This document shows positions 47,999-58,476 of a stretch of DNA of 64,000 bases, piece by piece (the first letter of the stretch is position 1; each line of letters starts with the position of its first letter). Below the pieces are notes generated by a model. It made no database searches. It was given only the letters and a program-made list of their open reading frames with translations, and was not told where the DNA came from. Source of the stretch: Rhodococcus sp. Leaf278. Lineage in GTDB: Bacteria > Actinomycetota > Actinomycetes > Mycobacteriales > Mycobacteriaceae. The stretch lies in contig NZ_LMRR01000012.1 in assembly GCF_001426085.1 (NCBI RefSeq), forward strand, positions 313,318 through 377,317. Direction: 5' to 3'. The position numbers and the translations under genes are program-made.

Positions 47999-49904
47999 AC
48001 CGGCGCTCACCGAGTTCCTCGGCGCACACCCACCGTTCCAAGGCGCGTCACCTGCGTTACTGACCGACATCGCCCGAGCAGCTGTGGAACGCGACTATGC
48101 CGGTGGCGCATGGGTTGTGGGCCCGACGCCCACGCCCGACGTGGCCGACACCGTATGGGTGGTGCGTACCGGTCGAGTGGTGATCGTGCACCCCGACGAC
48201 ACCTCGCCCGCCGACAGACCGATCGACACCATCGGTCCAGGTGGGGTCTTCGGTTTCTCGGCATTGCTCGCCGGCGGGACGGTCGAATTCTGCGCGCGCG
48301 CCACCGAGCCGAGCACTGTCCTTCGATTGCCCGGGGAGCTGATCCGACCGCTGTTCGCAACGCCGACCGGGCTGGCGTTTCTGGCCGATGCCGTCACCTC
48401 GGCCACCACGCATCGCGGTGGGGCGGCCGAGGGTAGTTCCGGCCGTGCCGTCGGCGAACTGCTGTCGGCACCGCCGGTGTTCACATCCGCAGGTACTTCT
48501 GTCCGAGATGCGGTTCGGCACATGACCGAACAAGGCAGCTCGTACGTCCTGGTTCCGCTGCGCGGTTCACGCTACGGAATATTCACCGACCGTGACCTCC
48601 GAGTGCGTGTTGTCGCTGCCGGAATCGGCGTCGACACCCCGGTCGAGCGAGTCATGACGTCGCCCGTCGAGACCGTCACGGCTGACCGACTTGCCGGCAC
48701 CGTCCTGATGGACATGCTCGAGCTGGGGCTGCGGCACATGCCCGTGGTGTCCAGCCGAGGTGAGGTTCTCGGCGTCGTCGAAGATTCCGATCTGCATGCC
48801 GCGTCCACCCGTCGCAGCTTCGTGGTTCGTCGTGCGGTGACCTCGGCGTCGACTTCGGCCGAACTCGCCGACGCCGGACGGCTCGTTCCGGGACTGGTGG
48901 TGGATCTGTTCCGGGGCGGGACCGACGCCGTGGCGGTCAGCGCGATCCTGTCCGTCGTGGTCGACAGCCTCGTCCGCCGAGCCGTCGAGATCGAATGGTC
49001 GGCGCGGCCGGAAGTGCCGCGCGACCGGTTCGCCTGGATCACCCTCGGCAGTGTGGCGCGTCGGGAAGCCATGCCGTCCTCGGACGTCGACAGCGCATTG
49101 ACCTGGTCCGACACCACCGCGGACCCCGGCTCGCGAGGGAAATCGAGCGCGGTGTCGAGAACCCGCGACGAGGCGCTGATGGACTTGGCCGATCGTGTCC
49201 ACGTGAGCCTCGACGGTGCCGGGCTACCATCGGACACCAACGGGGCGGTCGCGAGCTCGCCCCGATTCGCGCGCTCGGCCGGTCAGTGGGAACGGGCCGC
49301 GGCCCACTGGCTCAGCAACCCCTTCGGCGATCGAGGAAACCCGGCTGGTGACTCCGGTCTCATCATGTCCTCGCTGATGATCGACGGCAGGGTGGTGTGG
49401 GGCCCACGAGAGCTGAACACCGTGCCCGAGGCGTATCGCCGGCTCCTGGTCGACAACCCCGATGCACTGCGGTTGCAGCTGCGTGATGCGCTCGCAGGCC
49501 GGGCCCGGTTGCGCTCCCTGCGAGACGTGCTGGCTCGGCGCGGCGGAACGTTCGATCTCAAGGCCCATGCCCTGACGCCCATCGTCAACCTCGCTCGGTG
49601 GGGTGGGTTGTCGGTCGGCATCGCCTCGTCCTCCACCCCCGCGCGGCTCGCGGCGGCGTCGGGCAACGGCATGCTCTCCGAACGCGATGTCGCCACTCTG
49701 ACCGAGGTGTTCGAGATGCTGCAGCGTCTGCGACTGTCGCACCAGATCGATCAGATCTTGGCAGGGCATCGGCCCGGTGACGTGCTGGTCATGGCCGATC
49801 TGTCACCCCTCGAGCGCAGTCTGCTCACCGACGGAGTCCGAGAGATCGCCGCGGTGCAACGCCGGGTCGGCTACCTGGCTGCCAATGTCGGCGTGCATCG
49901 CTGA
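47988..49904 (+). CDS. cNMP-binding / CBS / DUF294 nucleotidyltransferase-like protein
   Basis: A 638-residue cytoplasmic regulator-like protein. Domains in order: cyclic-nucleotide-binding-like (about 10-125), two CBS motifs (about 150-265; TSPVETVTADRL, GVVEDSDLHAA), a GlnD-type DUF294 nucleotidyltransferase core with GSVARREAMPSSDVDSALTW (G-S and D-x-D), and the DUF294_C helical domain. The target is unknown; relatives often sit beside transporters or acetate metabolism genes. The GTG lies within codA (11-nt overlap) and has no ribosome-binding site, implying coupling to codA. Confidence 0.87.
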   Translation: MADRPALTEFLGAHPPFQGASPALLTDIARAAVERDYAGGAWVVGPTPTPDVADTVWVVRTGRVVIVHPDDTSPADRPIDTIGPGGVFGFSALLAGGTVEFCARATEPSTVLRLPGELIRPLFATPTGLAFLADAVTSATTHRGGAAEGSSGRAVGELLSAPPVFTSAGTSVRDAVRHMTEQGSSYVLVPLRGSRYGIFTDRDLRVRVVAAGIGVDTPVERVMTSPVETVTADRLAGTVLMDMLELGLRHMPVVSSRGEVLGVVEDSDLHAASTRRSFVVRRAVTSASTSAELADAGRLVPGLVVDLFRGGTDAVAVSAILSVVVDSLVRRAVEIEWSARPEVPRDRFAWITLGSVARREAMPSSDVDSALTWSDTTADPGSRGKSSAVSRTRDEALMDLADRVHVSLDGAGLPSDTNGAVASSPRFARSAGQWERAAAHWLSNPFGDRGNPAGDSGLIMSSLMIDGRVVWGPRELNTVPEAYRRLLVDNPDALRLQLRDALAGRARLRSLRDVLARRGGTFDLKAHALTPIVNLARWGGLSVGIASSSTPARLAAASGNGMLSERDVATLTEVFEMLQRLRLSHQIDQILAGHRPGDVLVMADLSPLERSLLTDGVREIAAVQRRVGYLAANVGVHR

Positions 49905-49928
49905 GCGTCAACCACCAGACTGTGTGCC

Positions 49929-52607
49929 GTGACCACCAATCCCGTGAGCGTCCCTACCCCGTCCACCGTCGAGCACTCTCGGTTGGCGGAATCGCCCGGC
50001 GTCAGCGGCCCGTGGCGTCAGTGGGGGCCGTACCTGGCAGGACGGCAGTGGGGCACAGTGCGCGAGGACTACTCCGAAGACGGGAACGCGTGGGCGTCGT
50101 TCCCGTTCGATCAGGCGCACAAGCGGGCATACCGCTGGGGTGAGGACGGAATCGGGGGAATCTGCGATCGTTTCGGGTTCCTCAATTTCTCGTTCGCACT
50201 GTGGAACCGCAAGGACCCGATCCTCAAGGAACGGCTGTTCGGTCTCGCCAACGAAGAGGGGAATCACGGCGAGGACGTCAAGGAGTACTTCTGGGCTGTC
50301 GACGGAACACCGACGCACAGCTGGATGCAATGGCTCTACCGCTATCCACACGCGGAATATCCCTATGCCCAACTGAGGGAAGAGAATGCCCGACGCGGCC
50401 GTGACGACCGCGAGTACGAGCTGGCCGACACCGGGATCCTCGACGAGAACAGATTCTTCGACGTCCAGGTCACGTATGCGAAGGCATCACCCGACGACAT
50501 CTGCATCACCATCTCCATCACCAACCACGGACCGGAGGCAGCGTCGGTCGATCTGCTGCCGCACCTGTGGCTGCGCAACACGTGGTCGTGGGGCCGCGAC
50601 GACCGCGGCGGTGTCCTGGATCGGTTGACCCCACCGGACCTACTGGCCGGTGGTCTCGAAGCCATTGCCGTCGACCATGGATTTCTGGGACGCTACTACC
50701 TCAGTGCCGAGGGAACGCCGTCACTTCTGTTCTGCGACAACGAAACCAACGCTCAGGCGCTGTGGGGTCAGGAGAACGTCTCGGCCTATCCCAAGGACGG
50801 AATCGGGCGGCGAGTGGTCGACGGCGACGTGGATGCCGTCAACCCCGAGCAGACCGGAACGAAGGCCGCATTCTGGTATCGGTTCGACGACATCGCATCC
50901 GGTGCAACGGAATCGGTCAAACTGCGCCTGTCGCCCAACCGGCCGGACGAGCAGACGTTCGGGACCGGATTCGACGCGGTCACCCTCGATCGTCGAGTGG
51001 AGGCGGACGAGTTCTACGGTGCAGTGATCGGTGCCGATCTCACCGACACCGATCGGCACGTGGCGCGGCGCGCGTACGCGGGACTGTTGTGGACGAAGCA
51101 GCTCTACCGGTACGACGTCGAAGAGTGGATCGAAGGCGACAAGGTGGGGGCACCGGCCCCGGATTCGAGGCAGGACCCGCGCGGTCGAAACGCGCACTGG
51201 CGTCACCTCGCGTTGGCCGATGTGATCTCGATGCCCGACGAGTGGGAGTACCCCTGGTTCGCAGCCTGGGACTTGGCATTTCACGCGATTCCGCTGGCGC
51301 ACGTCGACGCCGATTTCGCCAAGGAACAGTTGGTTCTGATGTGCCGAGAATGGGCCATGCACCCCAACGGTCAACTGCCGGCGTACGAATGGGAATTCGG
51401 TGACGTCAACCCGCCGGTCCACGCGTGGGCGGCATGGCACGTGTATCGCATCGACGGCTATCGGGATCGCGAATTTCTGGTTCGAGTGTTCACCAAGCTG
51501 TTGCTCAACTTCGCGTGGTGGGTCAACCGCAAGGACTCGGAAGGGTCCAACATTTTCGAGGGCGGCTTCCTCGGAATGGACAACATCGGATTGTTCAATC
51601 GTTCCGCACCGCTGCCCCCGGGGTTTCGCCTCGAGCAGTCCGACGCAACGAGTTGGATGGCGTTCTACTGCCAGCAGATGTTCAAGATCGCCTTGGAGCT
51701 CGCGCGGCACGACAGCGCCTGGGACGACGTCGCAACCAAGTTCTTCTCGCACTTCCTCTCCATCGCGAAAGCGGTCAATTCCTTCGGTTCGCAGCACATT
51801 TCGCTGTGGCACGAGGAAGACGGGTTCTTCTACGACGTCCTGGTTCAACCCGAGGGCGATGCGGTACCGATGCGGGTGCGATCCATGGTCGGACTCCTTC
51901 CCATTCTCGGTGCAACGGAAATTCCGCCCTGGGTCGAGGCCGAATGCCCGGATCTTGCCGCGCGGCTGCGGTGGGTGCAGCATCGTCGGCCCGAAATGGT
52001 CTCGCCGCTGCTGGCGCGGCGAGAAGGCAACGAGGTGCGTCTCTTGCTGACGCTCGTCCAGCCCGAGCGTCTGAAGCGGATCCTGGCGCGCATGTTCGAT
52101 TCGGAAGAGTTTCTGTCGGAGTTCGGAATTCGATCGCTCTCGGCCTCGTACCGCGAGCCGGTGACCTTCGACGTCGATGGCCGCAGTCTGTCCATCGAGT
52201 ACGAACCGGGGGAGTCGCGAACCGGAATGTTCGGTGGCAATTCCAACTGGCGTGGCCCGGTGTGGTTCCCGGTGAACGTGCTGCTGGCCGACAAGCTCCG
52301 CGCCTACGGTCGGTACTACGGCGACTCGTTCACCATCGAGATCCCCACCGGATCGGGCAACCACCGCACTCTGACCGACGCGGCCGACCTGATCGACAAC
52401 GGCCTGGCCGGCCTGTTCCGGCCGGTCGACGGCAAGAGGCCGGCGGACGGCAACCGGATCGAATCCAGTGCCGACCCACTGTGGAGCGAGCACCCCAGCT
52501 TCAACGAGTACTTCGACGGCGACACCGGAGAGGGACTCGGTGCCACCCACCAAACGGGATGGACCGCTCTGGTTGCGCACCTGCTCAGGCCACGTTTGCC
52601 GCTGTGA
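49929..52607 (+). CDS. MGH1-type (GH63-like) glycoside hydrolase
   Basis: An 892-residue protein of the mannosylglycerate hydrolase/GH63-like class, with an N-terminal beta-rich domain (about 1-330) and an (alpha/alpha)6 barrel after residue 370. Typical blocks are [73 protein letters not shown] and [13 protein letters not shown]. The substrate is not clear; glucosylglycerate or mannosylglycerate, both osmolytes, are reasonable candidates. It begins 24 nt after the DUF294 gene; no good ribosome-binding site is seen. Followed by a hairpin cluster. Confidence 0.85.
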   Translation: MTTNPVSVPTPSTVEHSRLAESPGVSGPWRQWGPYLAGRQWGTVREDYSEDGNAWASFPFDQAHKRAYRWGEDGIGGICDRFGFLNFSFALWNRKDPILKERLFGLANEEGNHGEDVKEYFWAVDGTPTHSWMQWLYRYPHAEYPYAQLREENARRGRDDREYELADTGILDENRFFDVQVTYAKASPDDICITISITNHGPEAASVDLLPHLWLRNTWSWGRDDRGGVLDRLTPPDLLAGGLEAIAVDHGFLGRYYLSAEGTPSLLFCDNETNAQALWGQENVSAYPKDGIGRRVVDGDVDAVNPEQTGTKAAFWYRFDDIASGATESVKLRLSPNRPDEQTFGTGFDAVTLDRRVEADEFYGAVIGADLTDTDRHVARRAYAGLLWTKQLYRYDVEEWIEGDKVGAPAPDSRQDPRGRNAHWRHLALADVISMPDEWEYPWFAAWDLAFHAIPLAHVDADFAKEQLVLMCREWAMHPNGQLPAYEWEFGDVNPPVHAWAAWHVYRIDGYRDREFLVRVFTKLLLNFAWWVNRKDSEGSNIFEGGFLGMDNIGLFNRSAPLPPGFRLEQSDATSWMAFYCQQMFKIALELARHDSAWDDVATKFFSHFLSIAKAVNSFGSQHISLWHEEDGFFYDVLVQPEGDAVPMRVRSMVGLLPILGATEIPPWVEAECPDLAARLRWVQHRRPEMVSPLLARREGNEVRLLLTLVQPERLKRILARMFDSEEFLSEFGIRSLSASYREPVTFDVDGRSLSIEYEPGESRTGMFGGNSNWRGPVWFPVNVLLADKLRAYGRYYGDSFTIEIPTGSGNHRTLTDAADLIDNGLAGLFRPVDGKRPADGNRIESSADPLWSEHPSFNEYFDGDTGEGLGATHQTGWTALVAHLLRPRLPL

Positions 52608-52679
52608 GGGCCTGCGGCCCACGTGCACGGAAATTCGTAGCCCACTACGAAGTTCCGCGCACATGCGGCGGAGCCGCAT
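52608..52679 (+). terminator. Cluster of three hairpins after the glycoside hydrolase gene
   Basis: Three inverted repeats in 72 nt: GGGCC-TGC-GGCCC (52,608-52,620); a 40-nt structure 52,623-52,662 with core TTCGTAG-CCCA-CTACGAA and flanking GTGC/GCAC and CGG/CCG pairs; and ATGCGGC-GGA-GCCGCAT (52,663-52,679). It directly follows the hydrolase stop and ends at the -10 element TAGTCT (52,679-52,684) of the next gene. Termination is likely, without a U-tract; an inserted repeat element is the alternative. Confidence 0.55.
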
Positions 52680-52690
52680 AGTCTGGCGGG

Positions 52691-53797
52691 ATGAAGATTC
52701 GCGGCGCAGTACTCGAAGAAATCGGCCGATCACGTCCCTTCGCGGACTCGCATCCCATTACGGTCTCCGACCTCGAACTCGGCTCGCCGGGCGACGGCGA
52801 ATTGCTGATCAGAATCGAAGCCGCCGGCCTGTGTCACTCGGACCTGTCGGTAGTCGACGGCAATCGAGTGCGTCCGGTCCCGATGTTGCTCGGCCACGAG
52901 GCCGCAGGCCGCGTCGAGGAGGTGGGCGCGGGCGTCGAGGACATCGAGGTCGGGACCCGTGTCGTCATGACATTCCTGCCGCGTTGTGGTGACTGCGCCG
53001 GGTGCGCCACCGACGGCCAGATGCCCTGCGTCGTGGGAAGCGCGTCGAACAATGCCGGCACGTTGCTCGGCGGAGGCATCAAGTTGCACCGTGACGGGGA
53101 AGAGGTCAAGCATCACCTCGGAGTGTCCGGATTTGCGACACACGCGGTGGTCAGCCGAAAGTCGGTGGTCCCGGTGGACGACGACATCCCGGCCGATATC
53201 GCAGCCGTCCTCGGGTGTGCGGTATTGACCGGCGGCGGTGCAGTTCTCAACGCGGGAACTCCGAAGCCAGGGCAGTCGGTGATGGTGGTCGGCCTCGGCG
53301 GAGTAGGCATGGCGGCTGTTCTGACGGCCGTCTCGGTGGGTGCCGGTGAGGTGATCGGTGTCGACGGTGTCGCGGACAAGCTCTCCACCGCAACTGATCT
53401 CGGCGCAACTCAGGTCTACTCACCCGCCGAGGTCGCCGAGAAGGGCATCAAGGCCGACATCGTGATCGAGGCCGCAGGTAATGCCCGCGCCTTCGAGACT
53501 GCCGTCGCGGCAACCGCTCCCGGTGGTAAGACCATCACCGTGGGACTCCCCGCACCCGACGCGCGATCGTCCATCTCGCCCTTGGGCCTGGTGGCGGAAG
53601 CGCGCACGATCATCGGCAGCTACCTGGGCTCGGCCGTCCCGGCACGCGATATTCCCACGTACGCCCAGATGTGGCGCGAGGGTCGACTCCCCGTCGAGAA
53701 GCTGATCTCCTCGCGTATCACGTTGGACGAGATCAACCGCGGCATGGACGAATTGGCCGACGGTAACGCAATCCGTCAGGTCATCGTCTTCGACTGA
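52691..53797 (+). CDS. Zinc-dependent alcohol dehydrogenase
   Basis: A 368-residue medium-chain dehydrogenase. Catalytic zinc ligands are C48 (GLCHSDLS), H69 and E70 (GHEAAG); structural zinc ligands are C99, C102, C105 and C113. The NAD-binding motif VGLGGVGMAA lies near residue 200. It resembles the mycothiol/class III-like alcohol dehydrogenases used by Actinobacteria; substrate unknown. The ATG has TAGTCT 6 nt upstream, so the mRNA is probably leaderless. Convergent with the ABC ATPase gene (3 nt gap). Confidence 0.92.
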   Translation: MKIRGAVLEEIGRSRPFADSHPITVSDLELGSPGDGELLIRIEAAGLCHSDLSVVDGNRVRPVPMLLGHEAAGRVEEVGAGVEDIEVGTRVVMTFLPRCGDCAGCATDGQMPCVVGSASNNAGTLLGGGIKLHRDGEEVKHHLGVSGFATHAVVSRKSVVPVDDDIPADIAAVLGCAVLTGGGAVLNAGTPKPGQSVMVVGLGGVGMAAVLTAVSVGAGEVIGVDGVADKLSTATDLGATQVYSPAEVAEKGIKADIVIEAAGNARAFETAVAATAPGGKTITVGLPAPDARSSISPLGLVAEARTIIGSYLGSAVPARDIPTYAQMWREGRLPVEKLISSRITLDEINRGMDELADGNAIRQVIVFD

Positions 53798-53800
53798 GCA

Positions 53801-54589
53801 TCAGCTCTGCGAGGCCGTGGCCACCCAACGGCCACGTTGCTTCGAGATCTCGATGGGATGGTCGAAACAGACACTGATGTTCTCGGTGGTCAGCACAGTG
53901 TCGACAGCCCCTTGCGCCAGTACTTTTCCGTTGCGGACCAACAGTGCGTGCGTCGTCGACACCGGGATTTCCTCGAGGTGGTGGGTCACCAGAATGCTCG
54001 CCAGGTTCGGGTGCTCGGACCGCAGTGAGTCGAGCGCGGTCAGAAGTTGTTCGCGGGCAGCGAGATCGAGCCCGGTAGCGGGCTCGTCGAGCAGCAACAC
54101 CGCCGGATCGGGGAGCAGGGCGCGAGCGATGAGCGCTCGGCCACGTTCGCCCTGCGACAGCGTGTGCCAGGACGCTTCGGCGCGATGGGTGACGCCGAGG
54201 GACTGGATCAGCCGGCGCGCGCGGGCTACCTGGGTCTCGGTGGCCGACCATCTCGGGATCAGGTCTGGAGTGTTGGTCAGCCCGGTCAGCACCACCTGGA
54301 ACAACGTCAGTGGAGCGTCGATCCTCAGCCGTGGATCGACGTGGCCGATGTTCGTCCGCAACTCCCGCATGTCCACCCGGCCGAGGCGATGACCCAGAAC
54401 GTGGACGGCACCGTGGGTGGGATGGACGACGGCACCCAGCAAACTGAGCAGGGTGCTCTTACCGGCACCGTTGGCACCGAGCAACACCCAATGCTCGCCT
54501 TCGTCGACCCTCATCGTGGCATCGCTGAGTAGGTATCGGCCCCCGCGGACCAGATCGACTCGGTCGGCGAACAGAACGGTGGACGTCAC
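53801..54589 (-). CDS. Solo ABC transporter ATP-binding protein
   Basis: A 262-residue ATPase of the ModF/YlmA-like type. Walker A is GANGAGKST, signature LSQGERGRALIARALL, Walker B VLLLDEPATGLD, H-loop VTHHLEEIP. There is no permease or binding-protein gene nearby, so it may serve a membrane partner encoded elsewhere or act in the cytosol. The GTG has TACGGT 6 nt upstream (leaderless). Divergent from dapB. Confidence 0.87.
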   Translation of the reverse strand: MTSTVLFADRVDLVRGGRYLLSDATMRVDEGEHWVLLGANGAGKSTLLSLLGAVVHPTHGAVHVLGHRLGRVDMRELRTNIGHVDPRLRIDAPLTLFQVVLTGLTNTPDLIPRWSATETQVARARRLIQSLGVTHRAEASWHTLSQGERGRALIARALLPDPAVLLLDEPATGLDLAAREQLLTALDSLRSEHPNLASILVTHHLEEIPVSTTHALLVRNGKVLAQGAVDTVLTTENISVCFDHPIEISKQRGRWVATASQS

Positions 54590-54602
54590 CGGACGACCGT
54601 AG

Positions 54603-55442
<840 letters not shown>

Positions 55443-55453
55443 GCTGATCGACT

Positions 55454-55912
55454 GTGAACAAAGCGACCAAAGTCGTCGCCATCATCGCGGTGATGGTGCT
55501 GATCCTCGGCTTCTACTTCTTCTTACTCGGCCAGCGCGGAGTGACTCTGATCCAGAACGGTGGGGTAGCCAGTATTGCCCTGGGGATCGGGGTCATCCTC
55601 CTGCCGATCGTCGGATTGTGGATCGTGTGGGCGACGCTCAAAGCGGGGTTCGACCATCAGCGGCTGGCGTCACGGATGCGGGAGGAAGGGCTCGAACTCG
55701 ACGTCGACGACCTCCCGCGGATGCCGTCGGGACGGATCGAACGCACTGCCGCAGACGAGATGTTCCAGCAAATCAAGGCCGAGTGGGAAAAGGATCCGGA
55801 CAACTGGAGAAGCTCGTACCGGCTTGCGCGGGCCTACGACTATGCGGGCGATCGCGGGCGGGCTCGCGAGACCATGAAACGCGCTGTGGAACTGGAACGG
55901 GCCGAGAGCTGA
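55454..55912 (+). CDS. Conserved membrane protein with TPR-like tail (Rv2772c-like)
   Basis: A 152-residue protein with two N-terminal membrane helices (about 7-26 and 36-60) and a cytoplasmic part whose end resembles one tetratricopeptide unit (NWRSSYRLARAYDYAGDRGRARETMKRAVEL). Function is unknown. It lies 11 nt after dapB and 6 nt before the flavodoxin-like gene, as its counterpart Rv2772c does. Confidence 0.8.
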   Translation: MNKATKVVAIIAVMVLILGFYFFLLGQRGVTLIQNGGVASIALGIGVILLPIVGLWIVWATLKAGFDHQRLASRMREEGLELDVDDLPRMPSGRIERTAADEMFQQIKAEWEKDPDNWRSSYRLARAYDYAGDRGRARETMKRAVELERAES

Positions 55913-55918
55913 CGGTCG

Positions 55919-56371
55919 ATGGCGCGCACTCTGCTGGTGGTTCATCACACTCCGAGCCCGCTCACTCGCGAGCTGCTGGAGGCCGTTGTCTCCGGCGCGC
56001 GTGATCCGGGGATCACCGGTGTCGACGTCCGCAGTGTCCCTGCTCTCGGCGCGACGGTCCCGGATGTGTTGGATGCCGACGGTTTCCTCTTCGGCACGCC
56101 TGCCAATTTCGGCTACATGAGCGGGGCGCTCAAGCACTTTTTCGATACCGTCTACTACCCGTGCCTGGACGCCGTCGCCGGAAAGCCCTACGCCGCATGG
56201 ATTCACGGGAACAACGACACCGTGGGTGCCGCACGCGGTGTCGAGGCCATCGCGTCGGGCTGGGGACTCGAGAAGGTGTTCGGCACCCTGCACCTCGCCG
56301 AAGGAGGCAGGGCTGCTCGCGATCGCTGCTACGAGCTGGGCGGTACGGTCGCGGCGGGACTGTCCGACTGA
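55919..56371 (+). CDS. Flavodoxin-like NAD(P)H-dependent oxidoreductase
   Basis: A 150-residue WrbA/flavodoxin-like protein. FMN-binding motifs are the phosphate loop HHTPSPLT and the DGFLFGTPANFGYMSGALKHFFD segment, with WIHGNNDTVGAARGVEAI as the third loop. A quinone or nitro-group reductase role is plausible, but no substrate is shown. Probably in one unit with dapB; the gene corresponds to Rv2771c. Confidence 0.87.
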   Translation: MARTLLVVHHTPSPLTRELLEAVVSGARDPGITGVDVRSVPALGATVPDVLDADGFLFGTPANFGYMSGALKHFFDTVYYPCLDAVAGKPYAAWIHGNNDTVGAARGVEAIASGWGLEKVFGTLHLAEGGRAARDRCYELGGTVAAGLSD

Positions 56372-56376
56372 AAGAG

Positions 56377-56829
56377 TCAGTCGGAGTCGGCGGGGGAGTG
56401 CGGTCGCAGAACGTCGTCGGCCGGGATCGACAACGGAATTTCCAGAAGCCGTTCCGGCCAACTCGGGTACGCGGGTCTGATCCAGACCCGGTTGTCGTCG
56501 AGTTGCGTCATCAACACCCGACGCCACTGCCAATCGTCCTGCGGGGTGAGGAGATCGGTCTCGAGCTGCAGAGGCAGCGGGGCTTTTGTCCAGTGCGGCA
56601 ACGACAGTGATGCCAGTCCGCGTTCCTCCAGGGCGGAAATCGCGTCTTCCAACGACACACCCTGCGCAACAGTGATTCCCACCGGATTGACGGCGTCGAC
56701 CAGATATCCCTCGTCGTTTTCGTCCTCGGCGTTCAGTTCATTCGAGCTGTGGGCGACAGTCCATCCGATCACCTCACCGTCCGAGGCTCGCTTCACCGGC
56801 AATCTGCTACGCCACCGTTCGATGTCCAC
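56377..56829 (-). CDS. Conserved hypothetical protein
   Basis: A 150-residue soluble protein, rich in Trp (six) and acidic residues, without a family I recognise. Segments such as DEGYLVDAVNPVGITVAQGVSLEDAISALEERGLASLSLP and RVLMTQLDDNRVWIRPAYPSWPE look like a compact alpha/beta fold. GTG at 56,829 has TAAGCT 7 nt upstream, fitting a leaderless start. Convergent with the flavodoxin-like gene. Confidence 0.7.
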   Translation of the reverse strand: MDIERWRSRLPVKRASDGEVIGWTVAHSSNELNAEDENDEGYLVDAVNPVGITVAQGVSLEDAISALEERGLASLSLPHWTKAPLPLQLETDLLTPQDDWQWRRVLMTQLDDNRVWIRPAYPSWPERLLEIPLSIPADDVLRPHSPADSD

Positions 56830-56966
56830 TCCCTCGAGCTTACGCGGCTCGATGTAGTGAGTTCGGTGAAGAAACTATGTGCGATTGTGAGCAGGCAGGG
56901 CGGTCCTCGTGTTTGACTGCATGGGTTAGTTGATCTTTGTACCGCTCTCCATACCAAGGGATTTCG

Positions 56967-58328
56967 ATGACCCTCCCCATTCTCGACCGCTCCAGAATCG
57001 TTGCTACGCCCGAGTGGAGTCGCTGGTTGATACCACCGGCAGCACTGTCGATCCACCTCGCGATCGGGTCTGCATACGCATGGAGCGTCTTCAAGAACGC
57101 CATCTCACAACCCGATGCGCTCGGACTCAGTGGAACCGTCACTGCTATTCCGTTCCAGCTGGCCATCGTGATGCTCGGCCTGTCCGCCGCAATCTTCGGG
57201 ACCAGAGTGGAGAAGAACGGTCCGCGCTGGGCGATGGCCGTTTCGCTGGTATTCTTCGTATCCGGCCTGCTCATCTCCGCCCTCGGCATGGCCCTCGGCC
57301 AGTTCTGGCTGGTGATCTTCGGTTACGGGTTCGTCGGCGGTATCGGCCTCGGAATCGGATACATCTCGCCCGTGTCGACGCTGATGAAGTGGTTTCCCGA
57401 CAGGCCGGGAATGGCCACCGGCATCGCCATCATGGGCTTCGGCGGTGGTGCGCTCATCGCGTCACCGCTCACCAGTCAACTGATGGTGAACTTCGGCGGC
57501 TTCACCGATGGTTCGATCGCCAAGACGTTCCTCACCTTGGGCGTCGGCTACGCGGTGTTCATGGCGCTGGGGGTCGTGCTCATCAGAGTGCCCGCCGAAG
57601 GGTGGACACCGGCAGGATGGACCCCGCCCGCCTCGTCGGCGATGATTTCCACGCACAACGTCTCGGCCGCGAATGCCGTCAAGACACCGCAGTTCTGGTT
57701 GTTGTGGGTCGTGTTGTGCTTCAACGTCACCGCCGGCATCGGAATCCTCGAGCGAGGCTCGGGTATCTATCAGGACTTCTTCCCCGACGCGACCTCGCCC
57801 CAATCTCTGGCTGCTGCGGCCGCCGGTTTCGTTGCCTTTCTCTCGCTGACCAACATGATCGGACGATTCGTCTGGTCGTCGGTCTCCGATGTGGTGGGCC
57901 GCAAGAACATCTACCGGATGTACCTGGGCGTGGGCGCGCTGCTCTATCTCTACATTGCGCTGTTCACCAATACGAACAAGATCCTCTTCATGGTCGCGGC
58001 ACTGTTGATCCTGTCGTTCTACGGCGCGGGATTCGCGACCGTTCCGGCCTACCTCAAGGACCTCTTCGGCACGTACCAGGTGGGCGCGATCCATGGACGA
58101 CTGCTCACCGCATGGTCGGTGGCGGGTGTTCTGGGACCACTGATCGTCAACGCCATCGCCGACGCCGGAGAGCCGGGAACCACCGGCCGATACCTCCCGG
58201 CCTTCTACGTGATGATCGGATTGCTGGTCGTCGGGTTCCTGGCCAACGAAGCCATCAAACCGGTGGCATCGAAGTACCACGAATCCGATCACACGGATTC
58301 TGCAGCCACCACGGGAGCGAAGGCATGA
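56967..58328 (+). CDS. OFA-family MFS transporter (oxalate/formate antiporter-like)
   Basis: A 453-residue transporter with 12 helices of the oxalate:formate antiporter branch of MFS. Typical for the group is HLAIGSAYAWSVFKN in helix 1, GIGLGIGYISPVSTLMKWFPDRPGMATGIAIMGFGGGA around helices 4-5 and GAIHGRLLTAWSVAGVLGP. The true substrate (monocarboxylate or dicarboxylate) is not known. ATG at 56,967 is supported by AAGGGA about 6 nt upstream. A 38-codon gene overlaps its stop as ATGA. Confidence 0.88.
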   Translation: MTLPILDRSRIVATPEWSRWLIPPAALSIHLAIGSAYAWSVFKNAISQPDALGLSGTVTAIPFQLAIVMLGLSAAIFGTRVEKNGPRWAMAVSLVFFVSGLLISALGMALGQFWLVIFGYGFVGGIGLGIGYISPVSTLMKWFPDRPGMATGIAIMGFGGGALIASPLTSQLMVNFGGFTDGSIAKTFLTLGVGYAVFMALGVVLIRVPAEGWTPAGWTPPASSAMISTHNVSAANAVKTPQFWLLWVVLCFNVTAGIGILERGSGIYQDFFPDATSPQSLAAAAAGFVAFLSLTNMIGRFVWSSVSDVVGRKNIYRMYLGVGALLYLYIALFTNTNKILFMVAALLILSFYGAGFATVPAYLKDLFGTYQVGAIHGRLLTAWSVAGVLGPLIVNAIADAGEPGTTGRYLPAFYVMIGLLVVGFLANEAIKPVASKYHESDHTDSAATTGAKA

Positions 58329-58441
58329 GCGGCGCACAGAAGCAGGTCACGATGGCGGTCGCATGGGCGTGGGTTGCCGTGCCGTTCGCCTACGGACTGT
58401 TCGAGCTGATTCTCAAGGCGAAGAACCTCTTCAGCACCTGA
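58325..58441 (+). CDS. MFS transporter small subunit (38-residue membrane peptide)
   Basis: A 38-residue protein with one membrane helix (VTMAVAWAWVAVPFAYGLFEL) and a basic tail. Small single-helix proteins of this type are found just after OFA-family transporters and annotated as MFS transporter small subunits. The ATG overlaps the transporter stop (ATGA), strong evidence for co-translation. Its role in the transporter is not established. Confidence 0.75.
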   Translation: MSGAQKQVTMAVAWAWVAVPFAYGLFELILKAKNLFST

Positions 58442-58476
58442 CACCGTGTGTCGGTGACTCGTGACAGGGTGGATCG

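Noticed and set aside
50721..52733. 670-codon minus-strand open frame antisense to the glycoside hydrolase
   Set aside because: Shadow frame; the plus-strand protein has conserved GH63-like blocks throughout.
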